A stretch of 64,000 nt of DNA from Roseiarcus sp963759955 (GCA_963759955.1 CAVXCA010000052.1:34226-98225); one strand, 5' to 3'. Numbered from the stretch's first letter, positions 9,686-18,811 are shown. Numbers and translations are program-made. Notes: generated by a model not told the origin, from the letters alone.

Positions 9686-9917
9686 AGTCGACCGTGTAAT
9701 CTTCGACGATGGTGTTGGCGAGCAGCTTTTCGCAAGCCTCGGAAAGCTTGCGGGTCGCCGCCTCGCGGTCCGGGGCGTCGATCTCGATGTCGAACGCCTT
9801 GCCCTGGCGCACGCTGGCGACGCCGCTGACGCCGAGGGATTTCAGCGCCCCTTCGATCGCCTTGCCTTGTGGGTCCAGAACTCCCGACTTTAGGGTGACG
9901 ATCACGCGCGCTTTCAT
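9678..9917 (-). CDS. purS: Phosphoribosylformylglycinamidine synthase subunit PurS
   Basis: A 79-residue protein starting MKARVIVTLKSGVLDPQGKA, the characteristic PurS beginning. It also has the VRQGKAFDIEID strand, and its length matches the family. PurS is the small bridging subunit that docks PurQ onto PurL in bacteria with a split FGAM synthase. It is the first gene of a purS-purQ pair and lies 28 nt downstream of ptsN on the same strand. Confidence 0.96.
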   Translation of the reverse strand: MKARVIVTLKSGVLDPQGKAIEGALKSLGVSGVASVRQGKAFDIEIDAPDREAATRKLSEACEKLLANTIVEDYTVDYE

Positions 9918-9945
9918 CGGCCAGTCTCGCTCTTCAAGAAATCGC

Positions 9946-10410
9946 TCAAGCCGCGTTGGAAGCCGGCGTCAGCGTCAGTAGGGAATAGATCGCCGAGGCG
10001 TCGCGCGTCGCGCGCAGTTGCGCGGCGAGATTGGCGTCGCGAAGCACGCGCGCGATCATCGCCAGCGCCTTCAGATGATCGGCGCCGGCGCTTTCGGGCG
10101 CCACCAGCAAGAAAATCAGGTCGACCGGGAGCCCGTCGAGCGCCTCGAAATCGATCGCCCGCTCCAGCCGCGCGAAGATGCCGAATATGCGGCCGCACTT
10201 GGCGAGCTTGCCGTGCGGGATGGCGATGCCGTCGCCGACGCCGGTCGAGCCGAGGCGCTCGCGCTGGAGCAGCGAATCGAAGATTTCGCGCGCCGGCAGC
10301 CCCGACGCGAGGGCGGCGCGCTCGCTCATTTCCTGCAACGCCTGCTTCTTGCCGTTGACTCGAAGCGCCGGGATGATCGCGTCGGGCGTGAGAAGATCGG
10401 TTAGCGACAT
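9946..10410 (-). CDS. ptsN: Nitrogen-regulatory PTS EIIA protein PtsN
   Basis: This 154-residue protein is the EIIA-Ntr phosphoacceptor of the nitrogen PTS. The phosphorylated histidine is His66 in GIAIPHGKL. It receives phosphate from NPr and acts as a regulator (of potassium transport and metabolism in several proteobacteria) instead of moving sugars. It lies downstream of hpf and rpoN on the same strand, the conserved proteobacterial arrangement rpoN-hpf-ptsN. That arrangement supports the assignment over a sugar-specific EIIA of the fructose type. Confidence 0.95.
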   Translation of the reverse strand: MSLTDLLTPDAIIPALRVNGKKQALQEMSERAALASGLPAREIFDSLLQRERLGSTGVGDGIAIPHGKLAKCGRIFGIFARLERAIDFEALDGLPVDLIFLLVAPESAGADHLKALAMIARVLRDANLAAQLRATRDASAIYSLLTLTPASNAA

Positions 10411-10492
10411 ATCGAACTCGAAACTGAGGATTTGCCGACGGGGCGGACTTCAGCGGCGACTCTGCGAGCGCCCCGTGTTCGCTCACTGGGCC

Positions 10493-11065
10493 TTAATGCG
10501 GATCGAGCCACCCGATCGCGCCGTCGGCCCGGCGATAGACGACATTCACGCGAGAGCTTCCCGCGTGCTGAAAGACGAGCAGCGGGGCGCCGCTGAGGTC
10601 CAGTTCGGCGACCGCCGAGGCGACGGACAAGGTTTTCAGCGGCTGCGAGCCTTCGGCGACGACGACGGGATTGAACTCGGCCGGTTCTTCGTCCGCTTCC
10701 GCCGGCGCTTCGATCACGTAGTTGGCGACTTGCAGCCGGTCGCGCCCCTCGGCCGCGGCGGGGCTGGGGGCCTGATGCGTCTTGAGCCGCGTCTTATAGC
10801 GGCGCAGTCGGCGTTCGATCTTGTCCAGCGCTTGCTCGAAGCTCGGGTAGGGCTCCTGGGCCGCGCCTTCCGCCTGAAGACTCATGCCCGAACTCAGATG
10901 CAGGGAACAATCCGCGCGATACCCGGACCCTTCCCGCGATATCACGACATGGCCGCTGACCCGACCATCGTAATAGCGCGCGATGATCGCCTCGACTTTG
11001 TCGAGCACGTGGCGGCGCAACAATTCTCCGATGTCGAGATTCTTGCCGGAAACTCGTAAAGGCAT
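10493..11065 (-). CDS. hpf: Ribosome hibernation-promoting factor, long form
   Basis: This 190-residue long-type HPF (S30AE family) binds the decoding region of the 30S subunit and dimerises 70S ribosomes into inactive 100S particles in stationary phase. The N-terminal S30AE fold starts MPLRVSGKNLDIGELL. The C-terminal dimerisation domain is marked by EGSQPLKTLSVASAVAEL and ends RRADGAIGWLDPH. I chose the ATG at 11065 over an upstream in-frame ATG (11176) because the family begins there and GAGAGG precedes it. It sits between rpoN and ptsN as in other proteobacteria. Confidence 0.93.
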   Translation of the reverse strand: MPLRVSGKNLDIGELLRRHVLDKVEAIIARYYDGRVSGHVVISREGSGYRADCSLHLSSGMSLQAEGAAQEPYPSFEQALDKIERRLRRYKTRLKTHQAPSPAAAEGRDRLQVANYVIEAPAEADEEPAEFNPVVVAEGSQPLKTLSVASAVAELDLSGAPLLVFQHAGSSRVNVVYRRADGAIGWLDPH

Positions 11066-11300
11066 TGATCGCCTGACCTCTCTGGTTCGCTCCAAGTCGA
11101 ATCGCCCCACGGCGACGACTTCCAAACTCACAGCGACGAGGATCTGCCGACTTGCAACCCTGCGCGTCGCGGCCATGAAGTTCGAAATTGCGCCGGCCGC
11201 AGGCTCCGCTTCTTCTGCGCCGTAGCGTTAGAAGCCCGCCGAGGCGATGTCAATCGCGGCCCGTTCAGCGGCGGTCGAGAAGTCAGAAACGCAATGCCCA

Positions 11301-12878
11301 TCATACGGTTAGCGGACCGCCTGGTTGCGGCGGCGCGCGCATCGGCGACATTTTCAGCCGCCGGCGGTCGACCGAGGAGGGGATACGCAGGCTGTCGCGA
11401 TACTTGGCCACCGTGCGGCGGGCGACGACGATGTCGGCGCTGCGCAGCCTGGCGACGATGACGTCGTCGGACAACACGTCGTTCGGGTCTTCCGCGTCGA
11501 TCATCTGTTTGATCTTGAAGCGCACCGACTCGGCCGAGTGCGCGAGAGCCGCGCTGTTGGTGACCGACGCGATTGAAGTCGTGAAGAAATATTTCATCTC
11601 GAACAGGCCGCGCGGCGTCTGGACGAACTTGTTCGAGGTCGCGCGGGAGACGGTCGATTCGTGGACCCCGATCGCGTCCGCGACGGCCTTCAGGTTGAGC
11701 GGCCGCAAGCCCGCGACGCCTTCGACGAGGAAGCTGTCCTGGCGGCGCACGATCTCGGAGGCGACGTTGAGAATGGTGCGCGCGCGCTGCTCGAGGCTCT
11801 TGGTCAGCCAATTCGCGGTCTGCAAATTCGCCGAAATATATTGCCGGTCCTCCTCGCGCGAAGCGCCGCGCTTGATCTGCGCCGCGTAGGTTTCGTTGAC
11901 CAGCACGCGCGGCAAGGCGTCGCTGTTCAGCTCGACGCGCCAGGAATGGTCCGGCGCGGCGGTGACGAAGACGTCGGGGATCGCGGGCGGCTCGACGGAG
12001 GCGCCGAACCCGCGCCCCGGCTTGGGATCGAGGCGTTTGATCTCGCCGATCATATCGACCAGATCCTCGTCGTCGACGCCGCAGGCGCGGCGCAGCGCCG
12101 CAAGATCGCGTTTGGCGAGCGCCGGGAGGTTGGCGATCAGCGCGCGCATCGCCGGGTCGTAACGGTCGCGCTCGATCAATTGCAACGCGAGGCATTCGGC
12201 GAGGCTGCGCGCGAAGACGCCGGTCGGCTCCAAGGTCTGCAGGCGCTCGAGGATTTCTTCGACGTGAGCGAGCGGAGCGCCAAGCCGCTCGGCGATGTCC
12301 TCGAGGGCGCCGGTGAGATAGCCGGCCTCGTCGAGCGCGTCGATCAGCGCGCTCGCGATCATGCGGTCGGCGGGCTCTTTGAGCACGATCATCGCCTGCC
12401 GGGTGAGGTGCTCGCCCAAGGTGACCGGCGCGGCGACATAGGCCTCGATGTCGGGCGCGCCGTCCTCGCCGCCGCCGCGGCCCGCCACCCCCGTCCACGA
12501 GGTCGCCGAGAGGCCCTTGCCTTCGTCTTGAGGCGCGCGCTCCAGCGGCGTCGCGGCGCGGTCGGGATCGAAGGCGTTGTCGATCTCGGTGCCGAGATTT
12601 TGCGCGAGCGCCGCCGAATCGGCTTCGAGCGAATCGGAGGCCCAGTCGCCGGGTTCGACGGCGTCCGAGGCGTGTTCGAGAGGGGCGGCCTCGCCCGGGA
12701 CGTCCATGGCGGGCGCGTCGTCGGCCCGCTCCAGCAGGGGATTGCGCTCCAGCTCGCCTTCGATGAAGGCGGCGAGCTCGGCGCTGGGCATCTGCAGGAG
12801 TTTGATCGCCTGCAAAAGCTGCGGCGTCAGGACCATCGACTGGCCTTGACGCATTGCGAGTTTATGCGAAAGCGCCAT
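11301..12878 (-). CDS. rpoN: RNA polymerase sigma-54 factor RpoN
   Basis: This 525-residue sigma-54 directs polymerase to -24/-12 promoters and needs an AAA+ enhancer-binding activator. The N-terminal region I is Gln/Leu-rich (MRQGQSMVLTPQLLQAIKLL), followed by an acidic linker at about residues 50-115. The C-terminal RpoN box, ARRTVAKYRDSLRIPSS, lies at about residues 486-502 and reads the -24 element. It is first of the rpoN-hpf-ptsN series, with a 235-nt gap before hpf that may hold a second promoter. Confidence 0.96.
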   Translation of the reverse strand: MALSHKLAMRQGQSMVLTPQLLQAIKLLQMPSAELAAFIEGELERNPLLERADDAPAMDVPGEAAPLEHASDAVEPGDWASDSLEADSAALAQNLGTEIDNAFDPDRAATPLERAPQDEGKGLSATSWTGVAGRGGGEDGAPDIEAYVAAPVTLGEHLTRQAMIVLKEPADRMIASALIDALDEAGYLTGALEDIAERLGAPLAHVEEILERLQTLEPTGVFARSLAECLALQLIERDRYDPAMRALIANLPALAKRDLAALRRACGVDDEDLVDMIGEIKRLDPKPGRGFGASVEPPAIPDVFVTAAPDHSWRVELNSDALPRVLVNETYAAQIKRGASREEDRQYISANLQTANWLTKSLEQRARTILNVASEIVRRQDSFLVEGVAGLRPLNLKAVADAIGVHESTVSRATSNKFVQTPRGLFEMKYFFTTSIASVTNSAALAHSAESVRFKIKQMIDAEDPNDVLSDDVIVARLRSADIVVARRTVAKYRDSLRIPSSVDRRRLKMSPMRAPPQPGGPLTV

Positions 12879-13190
12879 CCCCGACCGCCAGCCCGCTCAC
12901 CGTTTCGAAACGCCGCGCGAATTCGCGGCCTATTTTTTGCTTATACCACGCAGAGGCGATCAAAAGACAAGGCCCTCGGGCCGCAGTCGTTGTCGGCGAT
13001 GAATAGGGTTAACGCCGATAGCACGCCATTTTCCGCCGATTTGTCACGGTCTTGCGGCGCGCGCGCGACGCGCGTTGCTATTTCCGAGGGCGGTCCCGGG
13101 ATCGATATAAAGAGTTGCTTATATCTTTATTGCGCCATGCCGAGGGATTTGATAAGGCACACCCACCGCAACCGCCAAGGTTTTCCTCAC
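12879..13190. other. Intergenic region between divergent rpoN and ahcY
   Basis: This 312-nt stretch has no supported gene. It separates rpoN (minus) from ahcY (plus) and must hold both promoters. The part next to ahcY is AT-richer and contains the inverted repeat listed separately at 13105-13130. Stop codons break short frames throughout the rest. Confidence 0.6.
13105..13130 (+). promoter_or_regulatory. Inverted-repeat operator candidate upstream of ahcY
   Basis: Two perfect 7-bp arms, ATAAAGA (13107-13113) and TCTTTAT (13124-13130), are separated by 10 nt. A second nested repeat GATATAAAG/CTTATATC shares the site. It stands 61 nt before the ahcY start in otherwise GC-rich DNA. Methionine-cycle genes of many alphaproteobacteria are controlled by ArsR-type SahR regulators binding AT-rich palindromes of this general form. 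That assignment is inference; the repeat itself is seen. Confidence 0.5.
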
Positions 13191-14597
13191 ATGAGCACGT
13201 CCGCCGCCGATTACGCCGTCGCCGATCTCGGCCTCGCCGCCTACGGGCGCAAGGAAATCGCCATCGCCGAAACCGAGATGCCCGGTCTGATGGCGACGCG
13301 GGCGGAGTTCAAGGCGAGCCAGCCGCTCAAGGGCGCGCGCGTCGCCGGCTCGCTGCACATGACGATCCAGACCGCCGTGCTGATCGAAACGCTGAAGGCG
13401 CTCGGCGCCGATGTGCGCTGGGCCTCGTGCAACATCTATTCGACCCAGGACCACGCCGCCGCGGCGATCGCGGCGGGCGGCACGCCGGTGTTCGCGATAA
13501 AGGGCGAGAGCCTGAAAGATTATTGGGACTACACCCATCGCATCTTCGACTGGGCCGACGGCGGCTGCCCCAACATGATCCTCGACGACGGCGGCGACGC
13601 GACGCTGCTCATTCACCTCGGGCTGCGCGCCGAGAAGGGCGACACGGCGTTCCTCGATAAGGCGAGCAACGAAGAGGAAGAAGTGCTGTTCGCCGCGATC
13701 AAGCAGCGGCTCGAGACCAAGCCCGGCTGGTATGCGAAGAACGCCGCCGCGATTCGCGGCGTCACCGAGGAGACGACGACCGGCGTGCATCGCCTCTACG
13801 TGATGGCCAAAGAGGGCAAGCTCCTTTGGCCGGCGATCAACGTCAACGACAGCGTCACCAAGTCCAAGTTCGACAACCTCTACGGCTGCCGCGAATCGCT
13901 GGTCGACGGCATCCGCCGCGGCACCGACGTGATGATGGCGGGCAAGGTGGCGATGGTCGCGGGCTTCGGCGACGTCGGCAAGGGTTCGGCCGCATCGTTG
14001 CGCAACGCCGGCTGTCGGGTGATGGTCTCCGAGGTCGATCCGATCTGCGCGCTCCAGGCGGCGATGGAAGGCTACGAAGTGACGACGATGGAGGACGCCG
14101 CACCGCGCGCCGACATCTTCGTCACCGCCACCGGCAACGTCGACGTCATCACCCTCGACCACATGCGCAAGATGAAGGACCGCGCGATCGTCTGCAACAT
14201 CGGCCACTTCGACTCGGAGATCCAGGTCGGCGCGCTGCGCAACCTCAAGTGGAACAACATCAAGCCGCAGGTCGACGAGATCGAGTTCCCCGACGGCAAG
14301 AAGCTGCTGCTGTTGTCGGAAGGGCGCCTGGTCAACCTCGGCAACGCCACGGGCCACCCCTCGTTCGTCATGTCGGCTTCGTTCACCAACCAGACCTTGG
14401 CGCAGATCGAGCTCTTCACCAAGCCCGGCCAATATGAGAAAAAGGTCTACACGCTGCCCAAGCACCTCGATGAAAAGGTCGCCGCGCTGCACCTCGCCAA
14501 GATCGGCGTCAAGCTGACCAAGCTCACGCCGGAGCAGGCCGCCTATCTCAGCGTTCCCCAGAACGGGCCGTTCAAGTCGGAGATCTATCGCTACTGA
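13191..14597 (+). CDS. ahcY: S-adenosylhomocysteine hydrolase
   Basis: This 468-residue NAD-dependent enzyme reversibly cleaves S-adenosylhomocysteine to adenosine and homocysteine, removing the inhibitor of methyltransferases and feeding the methionine cycle. The ATG at 13191 gives the family N-terminus (DYAVADLGLAAYGRKEI). The Rossmann motif is GFGDVGKGSA, and the C-terminus KSEIYRY supplies the conserved Lys and Tyr. The roughly 40-residue insert after ATGGTPVFAIKGE-like sequence is normal for the long bacterial form. It is monocistronic here, with an AT-rich palindrome upstream. Confidence 0.97.
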   Translation: MSTSAADYAVADLGLAAYGRKEIAIAETEMPGLMATRAEFKASQPLKGARVAGSLHMTIQTAVLIETLKALGADVRWASCNIYSTQDHAAAAIAAGGTPVFAIKGESLKDYWDYTHRIFDWADGGCPNMILDDGGDATLLIHLGLRAEKGDTAFLDKASNEEEEVLFAAIKQRLETKPGWYAKNAAAIRGVTEETTTGVHRLYVMAKEGKLLWPAINVNDSVTKSKFDNLYGCRESLVDGIRRGTDVMMAGKVAMVAGFGDVGKGSAASLRNAGCRVMVSEVDPICALQAAMEGYEVTTMEDAAPRADIFVTATGNVDVITLDHMRKMKDRAIVCNIGHFDSEIQVGALRNLKWNNIKPQVDEIEFPDGKKLLLLSEGRLVNLGNATGHPSFVMSASFTNQTLAQIELFTKPGQYEKKVYTLPKHLDEKVAALHLAKIGVKLTKLTPEQAAYLSVPQNGPFKSEIYRY

Positions 14598-14800
14598 CAG
14601 CGCGCGGTTTGTATCTGCGGCCTTCGCAGCCATCCCGTCCGCCGAGCCGTCCGACAACCTAGGCGAAGCGCGCGAGCGTGTCGGGCGGGGGTGAGCTTGG
14701 CTGTCTTGCCTTCGCGGTTGGGCGTGAGGGCCTCGACTAAGGGCGCCGACTGCGCCTGCAATCGTCCCGGGAAATTTGCCCTGGCGACCTGCGCCGCCCG

Positions 14801-15616
14801 TCAGCCCCCGGAAATCCCCAGCACGTCGGCCATCGAATAGAGCCCCGGCTTGCGTTCCCGCGCCCACAGCGCCGCCTTGAGGGCGCCGCGCGCGAACAGG
14901 GCGCGGTCCTCGGCGTGATGGGAAAGAACGATGCGCTCGCCGTCGCCGGCGAAGATCACGCTGTGATCGCCGATCACCGTGCCGCCGCGCAACGAGGCGA
15001 AGCCGATCGCCCCCGGCTTGCGTGCGCCGGTGACGCCGTCGCGCCCGCGCTCCGAATGATCGCCCAGGGTCACGCCGCGCCCGTCGGCGGCCGCTTCGCC
15101 GAGCAGCAGCGCGGTGCCCGAGGGCGCGTCGACCTTCATGCGATGATGCATTTCGACGATCTCGATGTCGAACTCCTGCCCCAGCGCGCGCGCCGCGTCG
15201 CGCACCAGCCGCGCGAGCAGATTGACGCCGAGGCTCATGTTGCCCGAGCGCACGATCGGCGCGTGGCGCGCCGCCGCGGCGAGGCTCTTCAGATCGTCTT
15301 CCGATAGGCCCGTCGTGCCGACGACATGGGCGATGCGCGCCTGGGCGGCGAGCGCGGCCATCTCGACCGTCGCCGCAGGAGCGGAAAAGTCGATCACGCC
15401 GTCGGCGGCGAGCATCGCGGAGAGCGGATCGTCGGAGATCTTCACCCCCGTCGCGCCGGCGCCGGCGAGAAGTCCCGCGTCCTGGCCCAGGGCCGGCGAG
15501 CCTGCGCGCTCGATCGCCGCGCTCAGCACGACGTCAGGCGTCTCCGCGATCGTCTTGACGAGCATCCTGCCCATGCGCCCGGCGGCGCCCGTCACAATGA
15601 GCCGCATGTCGGCCAT
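14801..15616 (-). CDS. dapB: 4-hydroxy-tetrahydrodipicolinate reductase
   Basis: This 271-residue NAD(P)H-dependent reductase converts 4-hydroxy-tetrahydrodipicolinate to tetrahydrodipicolinate in lysine and diaminopimelate (peptidoglycan) synthesis. The dinucleotide motif is GAAGRMG near residue 10, and the catalytic/substrate signature is EMHHRMKVDAPSGTA, with the active His and Lys. It lies 3 nt downstream of a DUF1330 gene on the same strand, so the two are probably co-transcribed. Confidence 0.96.
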   Translation of the reverse strand: MADMRLIVTGAAGRMGRMLVKTIAETPDVVLSAAIERAGSPALGQDAGLLAGAGATGVKISDDPLSAMLAADGVIDFSAPAATVEMAALAAQARIAHVVGTTGLSEDDLKSLAAAARHAPIVRSGNMSLGVNLLARLVRDAARALGQEFDIEIVEMHHRMKVDAPSGTALLLGEAAADGRGVTLGDHSERGRDGVTGARKPGAIGFASLRGGTVIGDHSVIFAGDGERIVLSHHAEDRALFARGALKAALWARERKPGLYSMADVLGISGG

Positions 15617-15619
15617 CTC

Positions 15620-15907
15620 TCACGCTCCCTCGACCAGAACGATTTCGATCTGCGCCGCGCCTTCGCGCAGCGCGCGCGCGGCCTGATATTGCGCGGAGTG
15701 GAAATAGCGCCGCGCCGCGTCGTAGCTTTCGAATTCGAGCACGACGTTGCGCGCGCGGGCCGTTCCTTCGAGCGCTTCGTATCGTCCGCCGCGCGCGAGC
15801 GCGCGTCCGCCGTGATCCGCGATCGCCTTGGTCGCGGCGGCGGCGTAGCGCGCATAGGCCTCGGGATCGGTGACGTCGACGCGCGCGATGACATAGCCTT
15901 TGGGCAT
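15620..15907 (-). CDS. DUF1330 family protein
   Basis: A 95-residue single-domain protein with a ferredoxin-like (dimeric alpha/beta barrel) pattern. It starts MPKGYVIARVDVTDPEAYARY and contains RNVVLEFESYDAARRYFHSAQYQ, both characteristic of DUF1330. Members are small cytoplasmic proteins of unsettled function. It overlaps nothing but is only 3 nt from dapB, so it is likely the first gene of a two-gene transcript. Confidence 0.88.
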   Translation of the reverse strand: MPKGYVIARVDVTDPEAYARYAAAATKAIADHGGRALARGGRYEALEGTARARNVVLEFESYDAARRYFHSAQYQAARALREGAAQIEIVLVEGA

Positions 15908-15962
15908 GAGCGACTCCGGTTTGGCGGCGCGCGAGACTAGCGCCCGCGCTCAAGATGGCAAG

Positions 15963-16703
15963 TCACAGCGCGGCGGCGATCTCGGCGACGATTTGCTGCG
16001 CTGCGGTTCTGGGATCGGGAGCTTGCGTCACCGGGCGCCCGACGACGAGGTAGTCGGCGCCCGCGGCGATCGCCTCAGCGGGCGTGGCGACGCGCTTCTG
16101 GTCGCCGACGGCGGCGCCGGAGGGGCGAATGCCCGGCGTGACGAGAAGCAGCGAATCGCCGACCGTGGCGCGCAGCATCGCGGCCTCCGAGGCGCTGGCG
16201 ACGAGGCCGTCGAGCCCGGCGGCCAGCGCCTGCGCGGCGCGGCGCGCCACCAGCGCCCGGACGCCCAAGGCGTAACCGGCTTCGGCGAGATCGGCGTCGT
16301 CACAGGAGGTGAGAACCGAAACCGCCAGCACTTTTAGCTGCGAGCCCTTGGCGCCCGCCGCCGCCGCGCGCATCGTCTGGGGATAGGCGTGGACAGTGAG
16401 AAAATAGGCGCCCAGCTTGGCGATTTGCGCGGTCGCGCGCTCGACCGTGTTGGGGATGTCGTGCAACTTCAGGTCGATGAACACCCTCTTGCCCGCTTGC
16501 GCGAGCTTCGGCGCCAAGCTCAAGCCGCCGCCGTAGGCGAGCTCCATGCCAATCTTATAAAATCGCACGCTGTCGCCGAGTTCGGCGACGAGACGCTCGG
16601 CCTCGGCCGCGTCGGGCGCGTCGAGCGCGACGATCAGCCGATCCAGGGGGTCGATTACCTTCGCGCGCCCGGACCGGGCGGCATGGGGAGCGCCGTCGTT
16701 CAT
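15963..16703 (-). CDS. pyrF: Orotidine 5'-phosphate decarboxylase
   Basis: This 246-residue TIM-barrel enzyme decarboxylates OMP to UMP, the last step of pyrimidine synthesis. The catalytic Asp-x-Lys-x-x-Asp signature is in VFIDLKLHDIPNT, and the phosphate-binding loop is near GADYLVVGRPVT. The ATG at 16703 overlaps the stop of the upstream methyltransferase gene by 4 nt (ATGA). About 15 N-terminal residues precede the family core (LDRLIVALDAPD), so a later start cannot be excluded. Confidence 0.94.
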   Translation of the reverse strand: MNDGAPHAARSGRAKVIDPLDRLIVALDAPDAAEAERLVAELGDSVRFYKIGMELAYGGGLSLAPKLAQAGKRVFIDLKLHDIPNTVERATAQIAKLGAYFLTVHAYPQTMRAAAAGAKGSQLKVLAVSVLTSCDDADLAEAGYALGVRALVARRAAQALAAGLDGLVASASEAAMLRATVGDSLLLVTPGIRPSGAAVGDQKRVATPAEAIAAGADYLVVGRPVTQAPDPRTAAQQIVAEIAAAL

Positions 16704-17422
16704 TCGGCGGACGCGCGGTCGCGGCGCATCAGCCGGTCGGCGCCGCGGCGGATGCGCGCCAGCACCGGCTCGGCGACCACGGCGTCCGGATCGGCGCGAT
16801 AAGTCCAAACGCGCGCCGGCGGCAGGTTGCGCCAGATCGGCGCGCTGCGATGGGCGGAGAACCTCCTCGCGCAAGTCTCGCGCGGAATCGGCGAGACGAG
16901 GCCGTAAGTGAACTGGACGAATACGCCGTCCGGTCCCATCAGCGCGAAAGCGTCCTCGATCAGCTTCGTGCGCAAGGCGGGAGGCTGATTGAGCAGCGGC
17001 AGGCTGGAGACCACCGCTGCGATCGGCCGGCCGGCGAGCCCCGCCAGCGTGCGCTCGAGATCGTAGGCGTCGCCCTGCACGACCTGAACGGGCGCAAAGC
17101 GCTGCGCGAGAAGGCGGCAGAAGCCGCCGTCGTATTCGACCAGGACGAGGCGCTCGCGAGCGACGCCGTGTTCGATCAGCGCGCGGGTCACCGGCCCGGT
17201 TCCCGGTCCCAGCTCGACGACGAGGCCGTCGCTGCAGGCGTCGATCGCCCGCGCCATCGCGCGCGCAAGAAACCGCCCTGAGGGCGCGACGGCGCCGGTC
17301 AGGCGCGGGCTCTCGAGCAAGGTCTTGAAGAAGTGGGTCTCGTCGCGGAGAATCCGCCCAGAGGGCCGGTTCGCGTGATCGGAGGAAAGTTTCGGCGAAG
17401 AATGGCCCATAGTCTCCTCCAC
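16700..17422 (-). CDS. PmtA-like phospholipid N-methyltransferase
   Basis: This 240-residue class I SAM-dependent methyltransferase has motif I LVVELGPGTGPVTRAL and the surrounding TGAVAPSGRFLARAMA and RLVLVEYDGGFCRLL. It resembles the rhizobial PmtA type, which methylates phosphatidylethanolamine towards phosphatidylcholine, and shares the VVQGDAYDL segment. Without a comparison, a more distant methyltransferase of the same clade remains possible. The ATG at residue 5 (17410) is an alternative start. It is translationally coupled to pyrF. Confidence 0.75.
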   Translation of the reverse strand: MEETMGHSSPKLSSDHANRPSGRILRDETHFFKTLLESPRLTGAVAPSGRFLARAMARAIDACSDGLVVELGPGTGPVTRALIEHGVARERLVLVEYDGGFCRLLAQRFAPVQVVQGDAYDLERTLAGLAGRPIAAVVSSLPLLNQPPALRTKLIEDAFALMGPDGVFVQFTYGLVSPIPRETCARRFSAHRSAPIWRNLPPARVWTYRADPDAVVAEPVLARIRRGADRLMRRDRASAE

Positions 17423-17471
17423 AACGCGCTAACCGTCGCCCCGCTCGCGCCACAGAGGCGCGGCGGCGGCC

Positions 17472-18635
17472 TTAACTGAGTCCTTCGAAGAACTCTTTCA
17501 TCTTGGCGAAGAAGCCAGAACTCTCAGGCTGGGTCTTGTGCGACAATTCGGCGTCGAATTCCATCAGCAATTCGCGCTGGCGCCGCGTCAGGTTCTGCGG
17601 CGTTTCGACGTTGGCCTGGATATAGAGATCGCCGAAATCGCGCGAGCGCAGCACCGGCATGCCCTTGCCGCGCAGGCGCATCTGATGTCCCGATTGCGCA
17701 CCCTCGGGGATGCGCACCTTGGCGTCGCCGCCGTCGAGCGTGCGCACCGAGAATTCGCCGCCCAGCGCCGCTTGCACCATCGAGATGGGCACACGGCAAT
17801 AGAGGTCGGCGCCGTCGCGCTGGAAGAAGGGATGCGGCTTGATCGACAGGAAAATATAGAGATCGCCGGCGGCGCCGCCGCGCAGGCCCGCTTCGCCCTC
17901 GCCGGAAAGGCGGATGCGCGTGCCGTCTTCGACCCCCGCCGGCATGTTGACCGAAAGCGTGCGCTCGCGCGTCATGCGGCCCGAGCCGCCGCACTTTTCG
18001 CACGGGTTGTCGATGGTCTGGCCCCGTCCGCCGCAACTCGGGCATGTCCGCTCGATGGCGAAAAATCCCTGCTGGGCGCGAACGCGGCCGTGCCCCGCGC
18101 AGGTCTTGCAAGTGGTCGGTTTCGAGCCCGCCTTCGCGCCCGAGCCGGCGCAGCCTTCGCAGATCACCGAGGTCGGCAGCTTAATGGTCGCCGTCTTGCC
18201 GTGATAGGCTTCCTCGAGGGTGATCTCGAGGTTGTAGCGCAGGTCGGCGCCGCGCTCCTTGCCGGAGGCGCCGCGCCCGCCGCGGCGGCCCATGATGTCG
18301 CCGAAAAGATCATCGAAGATATCCGACATGGACGTGGCGAAGCCGTCGCTCATGCCGCCGCTCTGCTCGAAGGCCGCATGGCCGTAGCGATCGTAGGCGG
18401 CGCGCTTCTGGCCGTCCGAAAGGTGTTGATACGCTTCGTTGAGTTCCTTGAACCGCGACTCGGCTTGCGTGTCGCCGGGATGGCGGTCGGGGTGGCATTG
18501 CATCGCCGCCTTGCGGAAAGCCGCCTTCAACTCCGCGTCTGTGGCGGTCCGGGCGACCCCTAGGGTTTCGTAGAAATCGCGTTTGGCCACGTCTTTAGCA
18601 ACCTGGTCTTTCTTGGAGGCGTCCGAATCGACCAC
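17472..18635 (-). CDS. dnaJ: Chaperone protein DnaJ
   Basis: This 387-residue Hsp40 stimulates DnaK ATP hydrolysis and delivers unfolded clients. It has an N-terminal J domain with the HPD tripeptide (CHPDRHPGD, about residue 47), a Gly/Phe linker, four zinc-binding CxxCxGxG repeats (CEGCAGSG, CKTCAGHG, CPSCGGRG, CEKCGGSG) and the two C-terminal substrate domains. About 18 extra residues precede the J-domain core (RDFYETLGV), so the start may be later. It lies downstream of dnaK with a strong hairpin between them. Confidence 0.96.
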   Translation of the reverse strand: MVDSDASKKDQVAKDVAKRDFYETLGVARTATDAELKAAFRKAAMQCHPDRHPGDTQAESRFKELNEAYQHLSDGQKRAAYDRYGHAAFEQSGGMSDGFATSMSDIFDDLFGDIMGRRGGRGASGKERGADLRYNLEITLEEAYHGKTATIKLPTSVICEGCAGSGAKAGSKPTTCKTCAGHGRVRAQQGFFAIERTCPSCGGRGQTIDNPCEKCGGSGRMTRERTLSVNMPAGVEDGTRIRLSGEGEAGLRGGAAGDLYIFLSIKPHPFFQRDGADLYCRVPISMVQAALGGEFSVRTLDGGDAKVRIPEGAQSGHQMRLRGKGMPVLRSRDFGDLYIQANVETPQNLTRRQRELLMEFDAELSHKTQPESSGFFAKMKEFFEGLS

Positions 18636-18761
18636 CTATGAATAGCTCGGGCCGCCTCGTCAATCGCCCTCGAACGTCTAGGCAAAGTCCCGATTGCGCT
18701 TTGCCCGCCTTCGGGAAACCGCGCCGGGACGAATGGCTGCGAGGCGCGGCCAAATCGATCG

Positions 18762-18793
18762 CGCCCCTCGCCCTCAGCTGAGGGCAAGGGGCG
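18762..18793 (-). terminator. dnaK-dnaJ intergenic hairpin
   Basis: Two 16-nt arms, pairing except for one mismatch, meet at CTCAGCTGAG to form a very stable stem 19 nt after the dnaK stop and 127 nt before the dnaJ start. There is no clear T run. It may therefore work as an attenuator or RNA-processing and stability element that lowers dnaJ relative to dnaK, not as a full terminator. Confidence 0.5.
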
Positions 18794-18811
18794 CGAGCGA
18801 ATCTGAGATCG

